A stretch of 64,000 bases of DNA, from contig NC_087063.1 in assembly GCF_963678635.1 (NCBI RefSeq), positions 19,739,220 to 19,803,219 of the forward strand, written 5' to 3'. The DNA comes from Symsagittifera roscoffensis. Its lineage: Eukaryota > Xenacoelomorpha > Acoela > Convolutidae. The translations under genes were made by a program, and so were the position numbers. Under the pieces are notes generated by a model, which made no database searches, was not told where the DNA came from, and saw only the letters and a program-made list of their open reading frames with translations. The first letter of the stretch is position 1, and the number at the start of each line of letters is the position of its first letter. Positions 1-10,718 of the stretch are shown here, one piece after another.

Positions 1-1787
1 ACTTTAGGTTACTTTCAGCCTATCAGAATTGAGTATTCAAAATCTCAAAGTAAATCGCGAAAAACTCAAAGTAAGAAAATAAATCCAGGCCATTAGTGTT
101 ATTATTGGCCGATTAGATAATAAGCAGGTGAGTTTCTAAGAATGAAAAGTTCTTATAATTTTGACCTCATTAATCTTGATGATTATCTGAATAGTATTGC
201 GGTTGTAACCCGCAACTTGTATTGTTTTTGAGTATTTTCAACTGATTTAATACATTTTCTGTTAATATTGACTTCGATTTTGTGAAAAAGGCATTTAGCC
301 AAAAGAAACGCTTAGCGATTTTGATTGGTTCAAATTTTTCAAGCATTCGGTCCTTCAAGCATGAGAACGCTCCCCGTTATACTGCAAGCGTTTGAGTCAT
401 GGCAATAAAATAGCGTCCATTAGGTTTTTGTTTTCATTTTTTTTTTAGTATTTTCTACAAATAGTTCAAACAAATTACGAAAAATCTTAAAATAAAAAAC
501 AGATTTTCTCAGCAAAATTGATTCCCAATTTCGTTTTCAGATTAGTGAAGTATTTCATCAATGTTTTGCATAGTTCTTTTTGAAATTTTCCAAAAGAGTT
601 GAATAAAGTTAGCCAGTACAGATTATTTTCCGAAATAAAATTTATCTGCAGGTTCATTTTACAACCTCTGGCCAGTTTAGAAACAGACATAATTTAGACG
701 CATTGATAAAAATAAACGTTTTTTCGAATGAGCCTTCTTTGAGATAAAATTTTAGTATTTTTTTTTCAATTTTTTTTGGCACCCAGTTATTGAAGTACCC
801 AGTGTTCATGATTTTAATTTGATTAAGCTGTTAATAACTATCATCTCTCATTTCACCAATAGCTAAGGCACTGAAGCCGTTTTTTTAATAAGCAGTAAGA
901 AATTGCGGAATCTCTGGTGATATATTTCCTTTGGTTGAATTCTTAATTGCGCAAACAGTTTTTTTTTCAGTTTTCACTGCCTCATGAGCTTAACAAGCTG
1001 ATACAGGTGAGTTAGAATAATTGAATAAAACAAAAAAAAATGAAAATTTTGAGCTCGTTTTTCTCAGTTTAGGTTAAGCTATGATAAAAAGAATAAAGAT
1101 GCCAAATTTGCTTAATATTTAATTAGGGTTTTCAGAGCCCGACTTTTTTTTGCAATATTTGAACCAAAACTATTATCTTAAAATGAGTCTTTTTGATTAA
1201 TCAAACATGAAGGAAAACATGATGTAGAAAAAAACTTGAACCAAACGAATGAATGGAACTTTTTTATGAGTTTAATTTGATCCAAATAATGCAACAAAAT
1301 TTGCACCATGAAAACTTTGATTAAATTCAGTGCAATTTTTGCTCCCATCATATTTATCCAAAATTAAACCCCTCTGAAAAAACGATTTTGAGTTTTTCAT
1401 TTTAGATTGTTTTATCTGGTTGCTTTTAATCACAGGTAGTAGCTTGCTAGGCTCAAAATGCAGTGAACTTTCAATGAATGAACTGCAAAAACTTATTGCG
1501 CAAATATGAATTCAACCAAATCAACTATATCATCAAATAAGAAAGAAGCGGCTTCAATAGCTTAATTATTGGTGGAATGAGAAATGATTTATAAAAAAAC
1601 TTGATTTTTAAACACCATGTACTTCGTTTGTGAACAAAGTGTTTTATTTCATCCTTCATTACCTCTGTGATAAGCAAGCGATATCTAATCGGAAATTAGA
1701 ATTTTTTCTGCTTAATAACGTTTAACAAAATCTTTTGAAACATTTGATAGGTTAGTGTTCAAGGAATTCAGATTTTTTCGCATCTTT

Positions 1788-1859
1788 GGCTCACTTGGTC
1801 TAGACGTAACAACTGCGCTTGGGAGGGCAAACGTCATAGGTTGGAACCTGACCAAGGTT
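1788..1859 (+). tRNA. Degenerate tRNA-Pro-like sequence (pseudogene or SINE head)
   Basis: The stretch reads like a tRNA-Pro: a GGCTC start, a TTGGTCTAGACGTA A-box-like segment, an anticodon-loop-like CTTGGGA that would give anticodon TGG, and a B-box-like GGTTGGAACCT. The acceptor arms do not pair and the B box departs from GGTTCRANTCC, so it is probably not a working tRNA. It may be a tRNA pseudogene or the head of a tRNA-derived SINE. A T-rich tract follows. Confidence 0.4.
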
Positions 1860-2674
1860 TTTTAATGGAAAAAAACGCCGTTAAAGAAAAATTTTCGGCT
1901 TATTGTTTGTCTGCTTGTGTTTTGTCGGCTTACTTGCCATATAACGGATTTGTTCTGCGCTGTAATTGGTTATCATTGTAAGTAAGAGTGGGCACTCTTA
2001 GTCCTGTGACTTATAAATTTTACTAAGTCTGATTTTTTGTATTTTTTTTCGCTAAAATTTTTGTGGTCTCAAAAATTTCGGTAATTTATCGGCTTCGTGA
2101 GTAATTTTGGAACCTTTTGGTTTTCAGAGTTTCATCCTTCTAAGTAATTTCGGAGAGAGGTGAGCATAAAAATTTAGGAATTCGGAACTTCGTTTGCAAC
2201 TCAAAGGGTGTTTTTTTTTTATTTTTGACGGCTTAGTTACCGCTCGATAATTTTTTCTGAATACTTACTTAATGCTGTGTTACTTAATGGTGATTGTGTT
2301 GCTTGATGTGTTTTTCTCAAATTAAACTTCATTGCATTCAGACTTTTAAATTTTTTTTCTAATGTTTTTCGACTGCTCGTTGTTTTTCGTCTTTTTAGTG
2401 TTTTTTCATTCTGCTCATATGCTCAAAGCAAATTAGACTATCATACAATATTTGAAAAGCGCATCTGATTAACTACCATAAATCTATTTGAAATTGGACG
2501 TAACTTTCTCAAAATATTGTAAATATAAGTGGCTGTTCTTATGTACCAAAATGTCCTTTAAGTCACAAATTAAACAAGGAGTCGTATAATTTCCAAAACT
2601 GCTAAGCAAGTATTACCTCTAGGTTGCAAGTTGCTCTTAGCAGCGATAACCGGGGGCCTTCTGATTGACTTGCG

Positions 2675-2793
2675 TGCGTGCCGCTTAGCATGCGCAATTA
2701 AAACTATCACACAATTTGATTCGAGTTTTGGTTGAAAATGAGAGAAAAGCCTCAATTTCACGTCTGGTTTTAGTCGCATGCTAAGCGGCACGC
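2675..2793. repeat. Inverted repeat, 20-bp arms, 79-bp spacer
   Basis: The arm at 2675-2694 (GCGTGCCGCTTAGCATGCGC) is matched by its reverse complement at 2774-2793 with one mismatch. The arms are more GC-rich than the surrounding DNA. It could be the core of a foldback element; no target duplication was identified. Confidence 0.6.
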
Positions 2794-3144
2794 ATGCAAA
2801 TAGGCCGGTCCTCCGAAAACCGGCTCTTTGTTTTCGTTTAGAGTCCTCTAGCTGGCGCGACTGCCGTGTTAACTATTTTGCCCTTTATGGGGTTTACCCT
2901 TGCGATATACAAGGGTATTGCAATCGGGTGCTAGACTTTTTTCCCGTAAAAAACATTGTTCTCAGGACTCATCTCCTGGACTAATTATTCTCCTGATGAC
3001 TGTAGCAATTTGCAACATACATGTTTTGAGCATGTTAGCTTTTAAAATATTCGTCTGATTCGCAATTTGCGTTTTTAGATTGGTAATAATTTTAGAAACT
3101 TGTTTTTTATTTCATTTTTTTAAAATTTTTTTCTTTTTACTCAA

Positions 3145-3554
3145 TGAGTTAGGACCGAGTTGGTTAACTCATAGAGTAATTTCGGATAGGGTACACCGTC
3201 TGCTCGTCACGCTATCTTATTTTCGGCCGGATAGATTCGTGCAACTTCTTAGTCTAATACCGATCCTAATCTTACTCTTATACTATCTAGTCTCAGGTTG
3301 TTTAACTAGTCTCTGCTAGGCTCAATAGATCTAGGGTATACTGGTTTATTGCGGCTGCTGAAGTGCTCGGGAGAGTCCAACTAATTTCTAAGTTAAATTC
3401 AAATCTCTCTGGTGCTGAAATTACAAGTAACTTCAGCACTTACAAATAAGTGGGTTGTTAGTTAGATGGATCATGATTGGTTAATATTAAATACTTTACA
3501 TTGGTAAAATATCTAATTTATCCAATCATAAAATGTAGTTTAGATCAGGTTCCA
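3145..3554 (-). repeat. 3' LTR of copy 1 (410 bp)
   Basis: It aligns along its whole length with the two LTRs of copy 2 (40954-41363 and 58762-59171), has the same TG...CA ends and is also 410 bp. It differs from them at more positions than they differ from each other, so it comes from a separate insertion. It contains the LTR palindrome (3412-3439) with one mismatch. A weak polypurine stretch, AACCCGGATGGG on the minus strand, lies just upstream at 3555-3566. Confidence 0.88.
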
Positions 3555-5168
3555 CCCATCCGGGTTTTACAGAGTTTTTTAGAATAGTTCTTCTGCAATT
3601 CGAAGGATGGATGATGGACGTTGGTGTTTGGCGAACATCTTATTTCTTCTGTTTCCTTTTTATTAAAGAAGTTCCAGGAAGCTGGAGTTAGAGACATAAG
3701 ACGTTGTGTCTTCTAGTGACAACGACTAAGTCTTTGCAACAAACTCAAATCTGATTTCAGAATGGTTGGCTATGTCAGGTTTTTCTGTTCTGCGTGGAGA
3801 ACTTCTTTTGTGTCTGATCTAGTTTGGGAATGGCGTGGAGATTGTGCGTGGAGGGGATGCCTGGTTACTCGGATCTGTACGTATACTTGAACATCGAGGT
3901 GGTCATTGGTCTAGTTCAATGAAGTCCTTTTCTGCGAAGTCAAGTCGTACTCTAAATCCTTTGAGTTGTGATTGTGAGTGGCATATCGATTGTGGTTGGT
4001 CATTCTCTCTCGAGTGTAGTGGGGTCGTTTTGTCTTTAGATGTTCGTCCTTGGTGTTGTATTCTGATCTATGTATTGCATAATGTAATTTACATTTTATA
4101 AAACATTTATTAGTTTAATATTTTTTAATTATGATTTTAGTTAGTTGTTTTCACAAAAGCTTTTTGTTTTAGTTCGGTTATTTTGAAGAGTTACTCACAC
4201 TTGAGTAGCTCTTATTAAAAATAGAGGTGTGGTCACAAAGCGTGGATGTAGCGCGGTGGGTTAGGCCGGCTATAGAGCATGCTCAGGACGTCCTTCCTGG
4301 TGGGTTAGGCCAGGAATGGGAGTATGATTTCATGCGGTTTTTGTGAGGGGTCCTGTTATGTGACAACGTTTTATGTTGGGTTTGTTGTGGTTTTTCTTAT
4401 GTCTTGTTGGTTATGTCCTTTTTCCAAAAAGTAAATTGTTCGTGGTATGGGTTTGTCTTTCGACTTTTTTGTGTTTTATTATTTCTTTCTTAGACTTTAT
4501 AATAGTCTTCAAAAGAATAAATTATCCAGTTTTAAACTGGGTTAATCCGGTTTGGGTACCGTTGGTTTCCTTTTCTTAGTCATGCTGTTATTCTATGATT
4601 TGTGGTATTTAGTAAGCTGCGTTGGTTAGTTTTGTTTAATATATGATTCCTTTCCAACCGGGTTAAAGGAAAGTTTGAAACATGTTATTATATGTTAGAG
4701 TTGTTGAGTGTGAAAACTTGAAACTGAAATTCATTATTTTAAACAATTCTTCGTGGGCGAGCTGTGCGAGTGTGGATAGAATTTCTGTGCGAATGAATGA
4801 AAATATCAAAAGGTTAGTACTGCAATTGCATTTTATTAATTTACTGCATAGAATTTGGAAATTTACTGCTAGTTATGGGGGAATTTTAAGTTACAAATTT
4901 TCATTATAATTAGATTTACTGCTTGTGGGGAAAATTTTAGAAATGAATTTACTGCATTGGTTTTAAATTTATAAATTTATAAGTGTAAGAGATTAATAGA
5001 ATTGTTGAAGTCTGTTTGATGAAATTTGTGATCTTTATTTGTTTTTTGTGGTTTTTGTAGGTGATCGTCGGATGAAGGCTAAAAATCTAAGGAAAACATG
5101 GATAAAGTATGGTGAGTTTTTTAATATTTCAATTAGTTAGTTATATTCATTTAATTCATACTTACCTG
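3555..5168 (-). other. 3' non-coding region of copy 1 (ORF D to 3' LTR) with short intron
   Basis: About 1.6 kb between the D stop codon and the LTR. It has no credible ORF on the minus strand, yet it aligns with the same region of copy 2 (41364-43026), so it belongs to the element. It includes the short intron at 5087-5165 and AATAAA-like hexamers on the minus strand shortly after the acceptor (around 5035-5040). The plus-strand frames here, such as 3835-4101, are not supported as genes. Confidence 0.6.
5087..5165 (-). promoter_or_regulatory. Predicted short intron just after ORF D stop (copy 1)
   Basis: On the minus strand the D stop TAA (5171-5169) is followed by CAG and then a strong donor, GTAAGTATG, beginning at 5165. 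About 79 nt on is a pyrimidine-rich acceptor, TTTTCCTTAG, ending at 5087; an alternative AG lies at 5080-5079. A CTAAC branch-like motif sits between them. Copy 2 keeps donor and acceptor and has a perfect TACTAAC. This placement argues for a 3'UTR intron; splicing itself is inferred. Confidence 0.55.
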
Positions 5169-6974
5169 TTAGTCGTCGGGGAAAAAACCGTGGGGGAAGA
5201 TGTCGTGAATTAGTTCTGAAGTTGTTAGTAGTTTAGCTAAGATGCGGATGATATTTTTAGTCTGAAGCAGTGGCCAAAGCAATTGAAGTGCCTTAATAGT
5301 GGTTAGTTCTTCAGTGCCAACTGCAAACTCATAAGGTGTGTTTTGGATTAGATTATATAATTTGTGATTGAATTTAGTGTTGTGGATGAATTCTAAAATT
5401 GGGATTTCTATAGGTTGTACAAACTCGTGCGGGATAAGGAAGGGTCGGGATTCTTCGGCGTTGAAGGTCTTGGTGATGGGACAGAAGATGTACATTTGGG
5501 TTATGGGGTCATAATTACGAAGAATACCATGGAGGTTAGTGTCTTTAATACAATATGTGAAATTTAGGAAAAATGGTGAAGTGTATTTGGAATTAATGAA
5601 TTGAAAACGATGGTGTGGTTGTCTAGAGGGTGTGTGTAGGTCAAAGTGATTTTGGATGAAGCGATAATAACTATATGTGTGGGTTTGTTTAGTGCGCAAC
5701 ATAATATCGTGTGAGCAGTGTAAATCTCTTTCGTGTGGTGCAAGGAAATGAAAGGTTAGTGAAAATATTTGGAAGAGTTCTTTAAATCTTTCGTATGCTT
5801 GTGTGTCTGTTAGTGCTTCTGAAATAATGTGATCAAACTTTCGGTCGAAGATGTTTAGTGTAAATATATATGGTGTCTTGATGAAAAATTTCTCGGTAAT
5901 TTGTGGATTAGCGAAGCGATCGTCGTCTAAGAATTGATCTTGGTTAGCTCTGATGATGTTGTGATCATAGTATTCGAGTGTATATTCGTTAGCTCTAGGT
6001 GCAGTGTGTGTTTTTAGTGATTTTTTATATCCAACGTAAGTAAATTGTCTAGCGGTTAGTGGTGTAGTGAGTCGATATAGCATGTCCGTATTTCGCTCTA
6101 TATCGATGTGAGTGTTAGATAAAGGTAAGCAAAGAGGGTTAGTAAAATGATAATATGAGGTCCAAGAGAGAGTGGGCATTAAAACGTATTCATCTACAAA
6201 GTTGCGTGTTTCGTTAGTGTCATGGGGGGTGTTTAAGGTGTATTGTGGGAATGAGGGTAAGGTGATGGCTAAAAATTCTTTTGTGTTAGTATGCTTGGGG
6301 TGGTTGATGTATTCACGGGCTGTTCCTGGTTTTGCTGGGAAAGGATGGTTGGGGAACTTTCTTTTAAAAGTGCGGTAAGCTCTATTAGTGTTGAGTGAAG
6401 ATTCAGTTGATGTGGATGATGGTGCTAATGATTCAGTATAATTTGAAGAGGGTGTAGGGGTAGGGGGGTTGGATGAATTTATTGTGGAGGAGATTTGGTT
6501 TATGGTTGGGGTATTAAGGTGGTAGGGTTGTTGTTGAAGGGTAATAAAATTATCTAGCTCTGGGGAGATTCGGGGGGTGTCTGGAGAATGAGATGATTGG
6601 TCAGAATGGTATGAGGAGTAGGTTGGGGTAACTTGGGAAGCATAAGAGGGTGTGGGAGTGATTGGGTCAGGGTTATTGGATAATATGGGTTGAAAAGGGG
6701 GTTGAGAAAAATTAGAAGAGTTATGAAAATTATTGGATGGGGATGGTTCTGAGTCGGCAAATTCATCGGGGGTTTCAATATTCGGGTTATTGAGTTGTGA
6801 GATGGAATATAAAACTGAGATGTGTGAATTAGTGTCGGAATTCATGCCTGATGTTACATTACTAGGTGAAAAATCGGGTGGCGGAAAAGCAAAAAGTGGT
6901 ATTATTGGGATTGGAGAGGTAAGATTGGTTGGGTGGGAATTTGATCGGTGTAGTGATCCAAGTTGGCGGCTCAT
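5169..6974 (-). CDS. ORF D: 601-aa element protein of unknown family
   Basis: An uninterrupted 601-codon frame starting at an ATG whose ATGA overlaps the ORF C stop by 4 nt. Residues 1 to about 200 are rich in Pro, Ser, Thr and Asn and look disordered. Residues from about 200 to 601 look globular, rich in Phe, Tyr, His and Thr, with no signal peptide or clear membrane span and a leucine-rich C-terminal stretch. I recognise no domain or catalytic motif. The same protein is encoded, with breaks, in copy 2 (43027-44842), with most residues of the globular part identical, so it is a genuine element gene. Possible roles are structural or accessory; none can be assigned. Confidence 0.8.
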   Translation of the reverse strand: MSRQLGSLHRSNSHPTNLTSPIPIIPLFAFPPPDFSPSNVTSGMNSDTNSHISVLYSISQLNNPNIETPDEFADSEPSPSNNFHNSSNFSQPPFQPILSNNPDPITPTPSYASQVTPTYSSYHSDQSSHSPDTPRISPELDNFITLQQQPYHLNTPTINQISSTINSSNPPTPTPSSNYTESLAPSSTSTESSLNTNRAYRTFKRKFPNHPFPAKPGTAREYINHPKHTNTKEFLAITLPSFPQYTLNTPHDTNETRNFVDEYVLMPTLSWTSYYHFTNPLCLPLSNTHIDIERNTDMLYRLTTPLTARQFTYVGYKKSLKTHTAPRANEYTLEYYDHNIIRANQDQFLDDDRFANPQITEKFFIKTPYIFTLNIFDRKFDHIISEALTDTQAYERFKELFQIFSLTFHFLAPHERDLHCSHDIMLRTKQTHTYSYYRFIQNHFDLHTPSRQPHHRFQFINSKYTSPFFLNFTYCIKDTNLHGILRNYDPITQMYIFCPITKTFNAEESRPFLIPHEFVQPIEIPILEFIHNTKFNHKLYNLIQNTPYEFAVGTEELTTIKALQLLWPLLQTKNIIRILAKLLTTSELIHDIFPHGFFPDD

Positions 6975-9589
6975 CGTGGGCTAAAAAAATGATTATTTTG
7001 AGACTGAAAAGCGGTGGTATGGGGTTGTTCAATAATTTGTTCATAAGTATTATCATCTTGTGACTGGTGTGTCATTATATGTTGGATGGGACTTTGTGAT
7101 GTGGTGAGTCGAAAATTTGGATTATGTGTGATGGCTAAATTTCGAAAATTTCGTGGGACTAGGGATAGTGGATGGTTATTTGGTAGGGCTGGTAATTGTG
7201 GTGCCGTTGGCGTTATGTCTACATTGTTATGTTCTTCGTCGTATGTATTTTGTCGTGTTGCTATTTTTGTGTTATATTCTTTTATTTGTGCGTCTAAAAG
7301 AATTTTGTTTATAGATGTAGAAAAGATTCCAAAAAATCCTGCAAAGAGTATGCGTGCTACGCTTGCTTGTCTGTTTACTTGTGTGTGTATAGCACATGTG
7401 TTGTAGATTCCTTTTAAAAGTGAGAAAAGAAATCCAATAAAGTTAAACATTGCGTATAAAATAGTCAATTTTTCTAAGATGTAGTAGGGCCATCCTAGAA
7501 AATCGAGGATCTCATTTTTGAGTGTAACAAAGCTAAAAATGTTAATTGGTGATATATCTTGAGGACGGTATTTTTCACCGTTTAGATATATATAATCTTT
7601 AATGTCTTTAAAATATCCGCTATAGTCTTGCGTGTAGATATCGGCAAATCCTGCGGTTTCTGCAAGTTTGCGTAAATTTTGGTCTATTGATTGTCTTTGT
7701 ATAGTGTCCATTTGTGTTAATAATTCTTGGAATTGTTGTGTTCTAATGTGATGTTGAAAATCTGATTTTGAATAGATTCCTATTGATTGTAAGTCTATAT
7801 TTGGGTTTCGAGCAATAGCGCGAATGCTTTCTGGTGAAAATTTTTTGAGTGATTGCATTAATGTGGGATATGGAGTGAGAAGATAATATTTATTTTCATC
7901 AGGGTTTAGTTGTACTACATTGTGGCTGTTTTCTGATCCACATGGGACTGCGGTATCCCAGAAATAGGTTCTTCGTGAAAGTGTATCCACGAAATGTACT
8001 TTATTCTTATAAAAGATAGGGATTCTTTTATAACATCTTTTATCTTCAAAAACGTATAGTGGTGATATTTTTTTAGTACAAGTATAAAACCATAAGATGT
8101 TTCCTTCATAGTCTAAAAAATTTGATCTATTTCCAGATAATAAGTATCCTGCATAGGGTATTTTTAATACTGCTAGTGCAAGTGATTGTAATATTTGTGT
8201 TCGTTCTAATTCGCATAGTTGGTGTAGTGTTTCTAATTCGGAGAGTGACATTTCTTGAAAAATTCGGCTAATTGTATAATCTAGTTTCATATCTAAATGA
8301 ATATCATAGTGGATATTACCGAAATATGTAGTATTCATTAGTGATAATTCTTGTAAGCGTGTGCTTCTGGTGTCATGGGGTTTTAGATGTCCACCAGGTT
8401 GTCCGTTGCTTTTTTCAAAATTAACTGGTATATAGGATGTTCCTTCGTTTGGAGGATGACCTGTGGCATATGGGTCAATTTTTACTTTTCCAGTGGTCAT
8501 GTCGAATCCTTTTTCGTATTCAACTAATATTTCAGAGTATTGTGTTCTGTGAAGTGGATTCCTGTATTTACATGCAAGTTCTGTTTCTTGATATATTTGA
8601 AAACGTGTCAATTTATTTTCTATATTGTCTATGTTTCTAAAATTAGAACTTAGTTTTCGTGATGGATGGACTTGTTCATATGGAATTGCTTGTATAAAAT
8701 ATTTTTCGTGAAATTTTATCATACGAGCGTGTATTTTTGCTACTTGAAATGTTGTACATGTATCTTCGGGGAACCAAACAATTGTTGCTTGTGTTCTCGT
8801 TGTAGGGTCGCAATAACCTTGATCATTTTTACAAGGTAATCGGATTCCTTGATAGATCATTGTATTATCTGATAAATCTCGTGTTAGTTGTATTTTTTCG
8901 AGTTGTATTTTCCAATCAAAAAACATTATTTCTTGGTATCCTTTATTTTTTGTGTCTGCTTTGCAGTTTGATGGGTCATTTATACCAATGTGTGGTATCC
9001 AATGTTTATCGTGTAGGTCATAGGTTAATCGTCCGTGTGCGCCGTTATACGGGTATTTTTCGTCTAGTTTTATATGTCCTTGGTGTCTTTCAAGTTGTGA
9101 TTGATGTACAGAGTCTGGAAAAACTTGAAAATTAACTAACTTTCTTTGGGAGTTTTTATTTCGTGTGATGTTTAGTCTAAGTAATTCATTTTTACAATCG
9201 TCGGGATTGAGATGTAAAAGACGTTCTATATTACTTTGATAGAATGATTCATGGTCAAGTCGGTTTTTGTTTCCGTTCGAGACTTGTGAACAATGTACTT
9301 TCTTTTCGGAAAATGTTGCTGTGAATTTATAACCTGTAACTGTTGTTGCTCGGGCTTTTGAATAGAGTGTTGCTATTACATCTGTGGTTTCTATAGCTTG
9401 TGGTTCTGTTTCACATTGTGATACTTGATTTATTGCATATTTATGTAGTGTTTTTTGTTCATTTTCTTCACAATCGTAATGTGTTACTAATAAATCTTGT
9501 GGTCCTGTACGAGGGGAAGGGTTTATGTTTTGATTTGAGATTACTAGAAAAAGGAGTTGGAGAAAAATTAATAATTTTAGAATATACAT
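6971..9589 (-). CDS. ORF C: 872-aa envelope-like membrane glycoprotein
   Basis: An intact frame placed where env lies in env-bearing LTR elements. It has a hydrophobic signal peptide (about residues 1-18), a long Cys-containing ectodomain with several N-x-S/T sites, a strong membrane span (about 708-728), a second hydrophobic segment (about 744-765) and a polar tail of about 105 residues. The architecture is that of a class I/III-type viral surface protein, likely routed through the ER. The short YDC motif near residue 38 recalls arthropod retroelement and mononega-like virus glycoproteins, but this is a weak memory-based link. The ATG lies inside the end of ORF B (13-nt overlap), and the stop overlaps the ORF D start as ATGA. 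Copy 2 carries the same gene with stops. Confidence 0.75.
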   Translation of the reverse strand: MYILKLLIFLQLLFLVISNQNINPSPRTGPQDLLVTHYDCEENEQKTLHKYAINQVSQCETEPQAIETTDVIATLYSKARATTVTGYKFTATFSEKKVHCSQVSNGNKNRLDHESFYQSNIERLLHLNPDDCKNELLRLNITRNKNSQRKLVNFQVFPDSVHQSQLERHQGHIKLDEKYPYNGAHGRLTYDLHDKHWIPHIGINDPSNCKADTKNKGYQEIMFFDWKIQLEKIQLTRDLSDNTMIYQGIRLPCKNDQGYCDPTTRTQATIVWFPEDTCTTFQVAKIHARMIKFHEKYFIQAIPYEQVHPSRKLSSNFRNIDNIENKLTRFQIYQETELACKYRNPLHRTQYSEILVEYEKGFDMTTGKVKIDPYATGHPPNEGTSYIPVNFEKSNGQPGGHLKPHDTRSTRLQELSLMNTTYFGNIHYDIHLDMKLDYTISRIFQEMSLSELETLHQLCELERTQILQSLALAVLKIPYAGYLLSGNRSNFLDYEGNILWFYTCTKKISPLYVFEDKRCYKRIPIFYKNKVHFVDTLSRRTYFWDTAVPCGSENSHNVVQLNPDENKYYLLTPYPTLMQSLKKFSPESIRAIARNPNIDLQSIGIYSKSDFQHHIRTQQFQELLTQMDTIQRQSIDQNLRKLAETAGFADIYTQDYSGYFKDIKDYIYLNGEKYRPQDISPINIFSFVTLKNEILDFLGWPYYILEKLTILYAMFNFIGFLFSLLKGIYNTCAIHTQVNRQASVARILFAGFFGIFSTSINKILLDAQIKEYNTKIATRQNTYDEEHNNVDITPTAPQLPALPNNHPLSLVPRNFRNLAITHNPNFRLTTSQSPIQHIMTHQSQDDNTYEQIIEQPHTTAFQSQNNHFFSPR

Positions 9590-10713
9590 GTGTATGATAA
9601 TCCTGAGTATGGATTATAAAATGTAATGTAGCCAATTGTGTTTTTGGTATATCTGTCGTATTTGTATATTACTTCAGTAGTTATAAACGGTGGTGGTAGT
9701 GATTGAGCTGTTATGTTAGGTGGGTTTAATGGGTAGGGATGTTGGGTAATATTATTTAACTTAACTGTGATTTCAAACTTTAATTGTAAACTGTTTTGTT
9801 GGAGTATTTGAATATTGTGATCACGGATATCGTTGTGAATATCTTGGCGATATTGTAATCTATTAAGTGCCCAGTTATGAAGGCGGTTACTTTCTTGATG
9901 TTGTCCAAATAGTGGTGGAGGTGCTGTAAATGTATTCCAATCTAGTCTTAAAGGAATATTTATTGATGATTGTTCTCGATATCTGGCGTCGAGATTATTT
10001 GGAAAATTTAAGTTAAAAGGTGGTGGTGAAATCTGGCTTATTGATGCTGTTGATGGTAGTGATAATGTTTCTGGTAGTGATGAGGATGTTGTTGTATCCG
10101 TAGAAATATCTATTGGATTATTGACTAAATTTAATTCACCTTGTGTAAATGAATGTGTTGTCCAATATGGTAGTCGTGATGCCTGGTTTGGGGGGTTAAA
10201 GGGATTTTCACGAATTTGTTCAGATGTTGGTGTTGAACCTAAGTAATCTGATGGTAGGCTTGAGGTGCTACGTTGTGAAAGAAGCGTAGGGGTTTCTGGT
10301 AATATACCAATGGGGTTTTCTGGAGTGTTTTGTGATGGGGATTGAGGTATATCAAAATGAACTCGGGGAGTTTGAAAATTTCTGTTTCGTCGAGGATGTA
10401 TAATTTGTCTATTTATTTCGACTGTGTTTTGGTTTTGACTAGGATTTCTTATTCTACTTAGTTCTTGTGGTAGTGTTGGGTATAGGTTATATGTTGGTTC
10501 GCTTAGAGGTGCTTGTCGTTGAACTGGTTCTAGTGGTTCTGATAAACGAGCATGTCGTTCTTCAAAAGTGTATGGATTGTCTTGAAAAGAAATTCGTGTA
10601 GATGTTTGAGGATTTTGAGTAGTTGAAGGTGGTGTTTGGTTATCTTGGGATGATGTCGGTGAAGACTGATTCTGTGACTGTTGGGTAGCAATTTTTGATG
10701 GATTTTTGAATTG
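9577..10713 (-). pseudogene. ORF B main part: P/S/T-rich protein, frameshifted from its N-terminus
   Basis: A 378-codon open frame with no Met at all, beginning directly after a TAA at 10714-10716 and ending in a TAA that overlaps the ORF C start. It is rich in Pro, Ser, Thr, Gln and Asn over its first two thirds; the last third looks more folded. In copy 2 the matching region is in frame with the upstream membrane segment (copy-1 equivalent 10719-10907). I therefore infer that B was one protein of about 440 aa and that indels near 10700-10730 split it in copy 1. Entry by splicing, for example at the CACAG around 10673-10679, is an alternative. Confidence 0.6.
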
Positions 10714-10718
10714 TTACT

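Larger units (their letters stand above)
1..3144. other. Non-coding flank left of retroelement copy 1
   Basis: I see no supported protein gene here. Open frames are short, unlike known families, and broken by A/T runs. The stretch holds a tRNA-like sequence near 1788 and an inverted repeat near 2675-2793, listed separately. It runs directly into the LTR of copy 1 at 3145. Confidence 0.6.

Noticed and set aside
3835-4101. 88-codon plus-strand frame in the 3' region of copy 1
   Set aside because: The aligned region of copy 2 has stops and indels that break the frame; no family resemblance.
5061-5111. Plus-strand mini-exon between TTTTTGTAG and GTGAGT inside copy 1
   Set aside because: The minus strand shows a complete short intron with donor, branch motif and acceptor at the same place; the plus-strand signals look like chance complements, and no plus-strand ORF is conserved.
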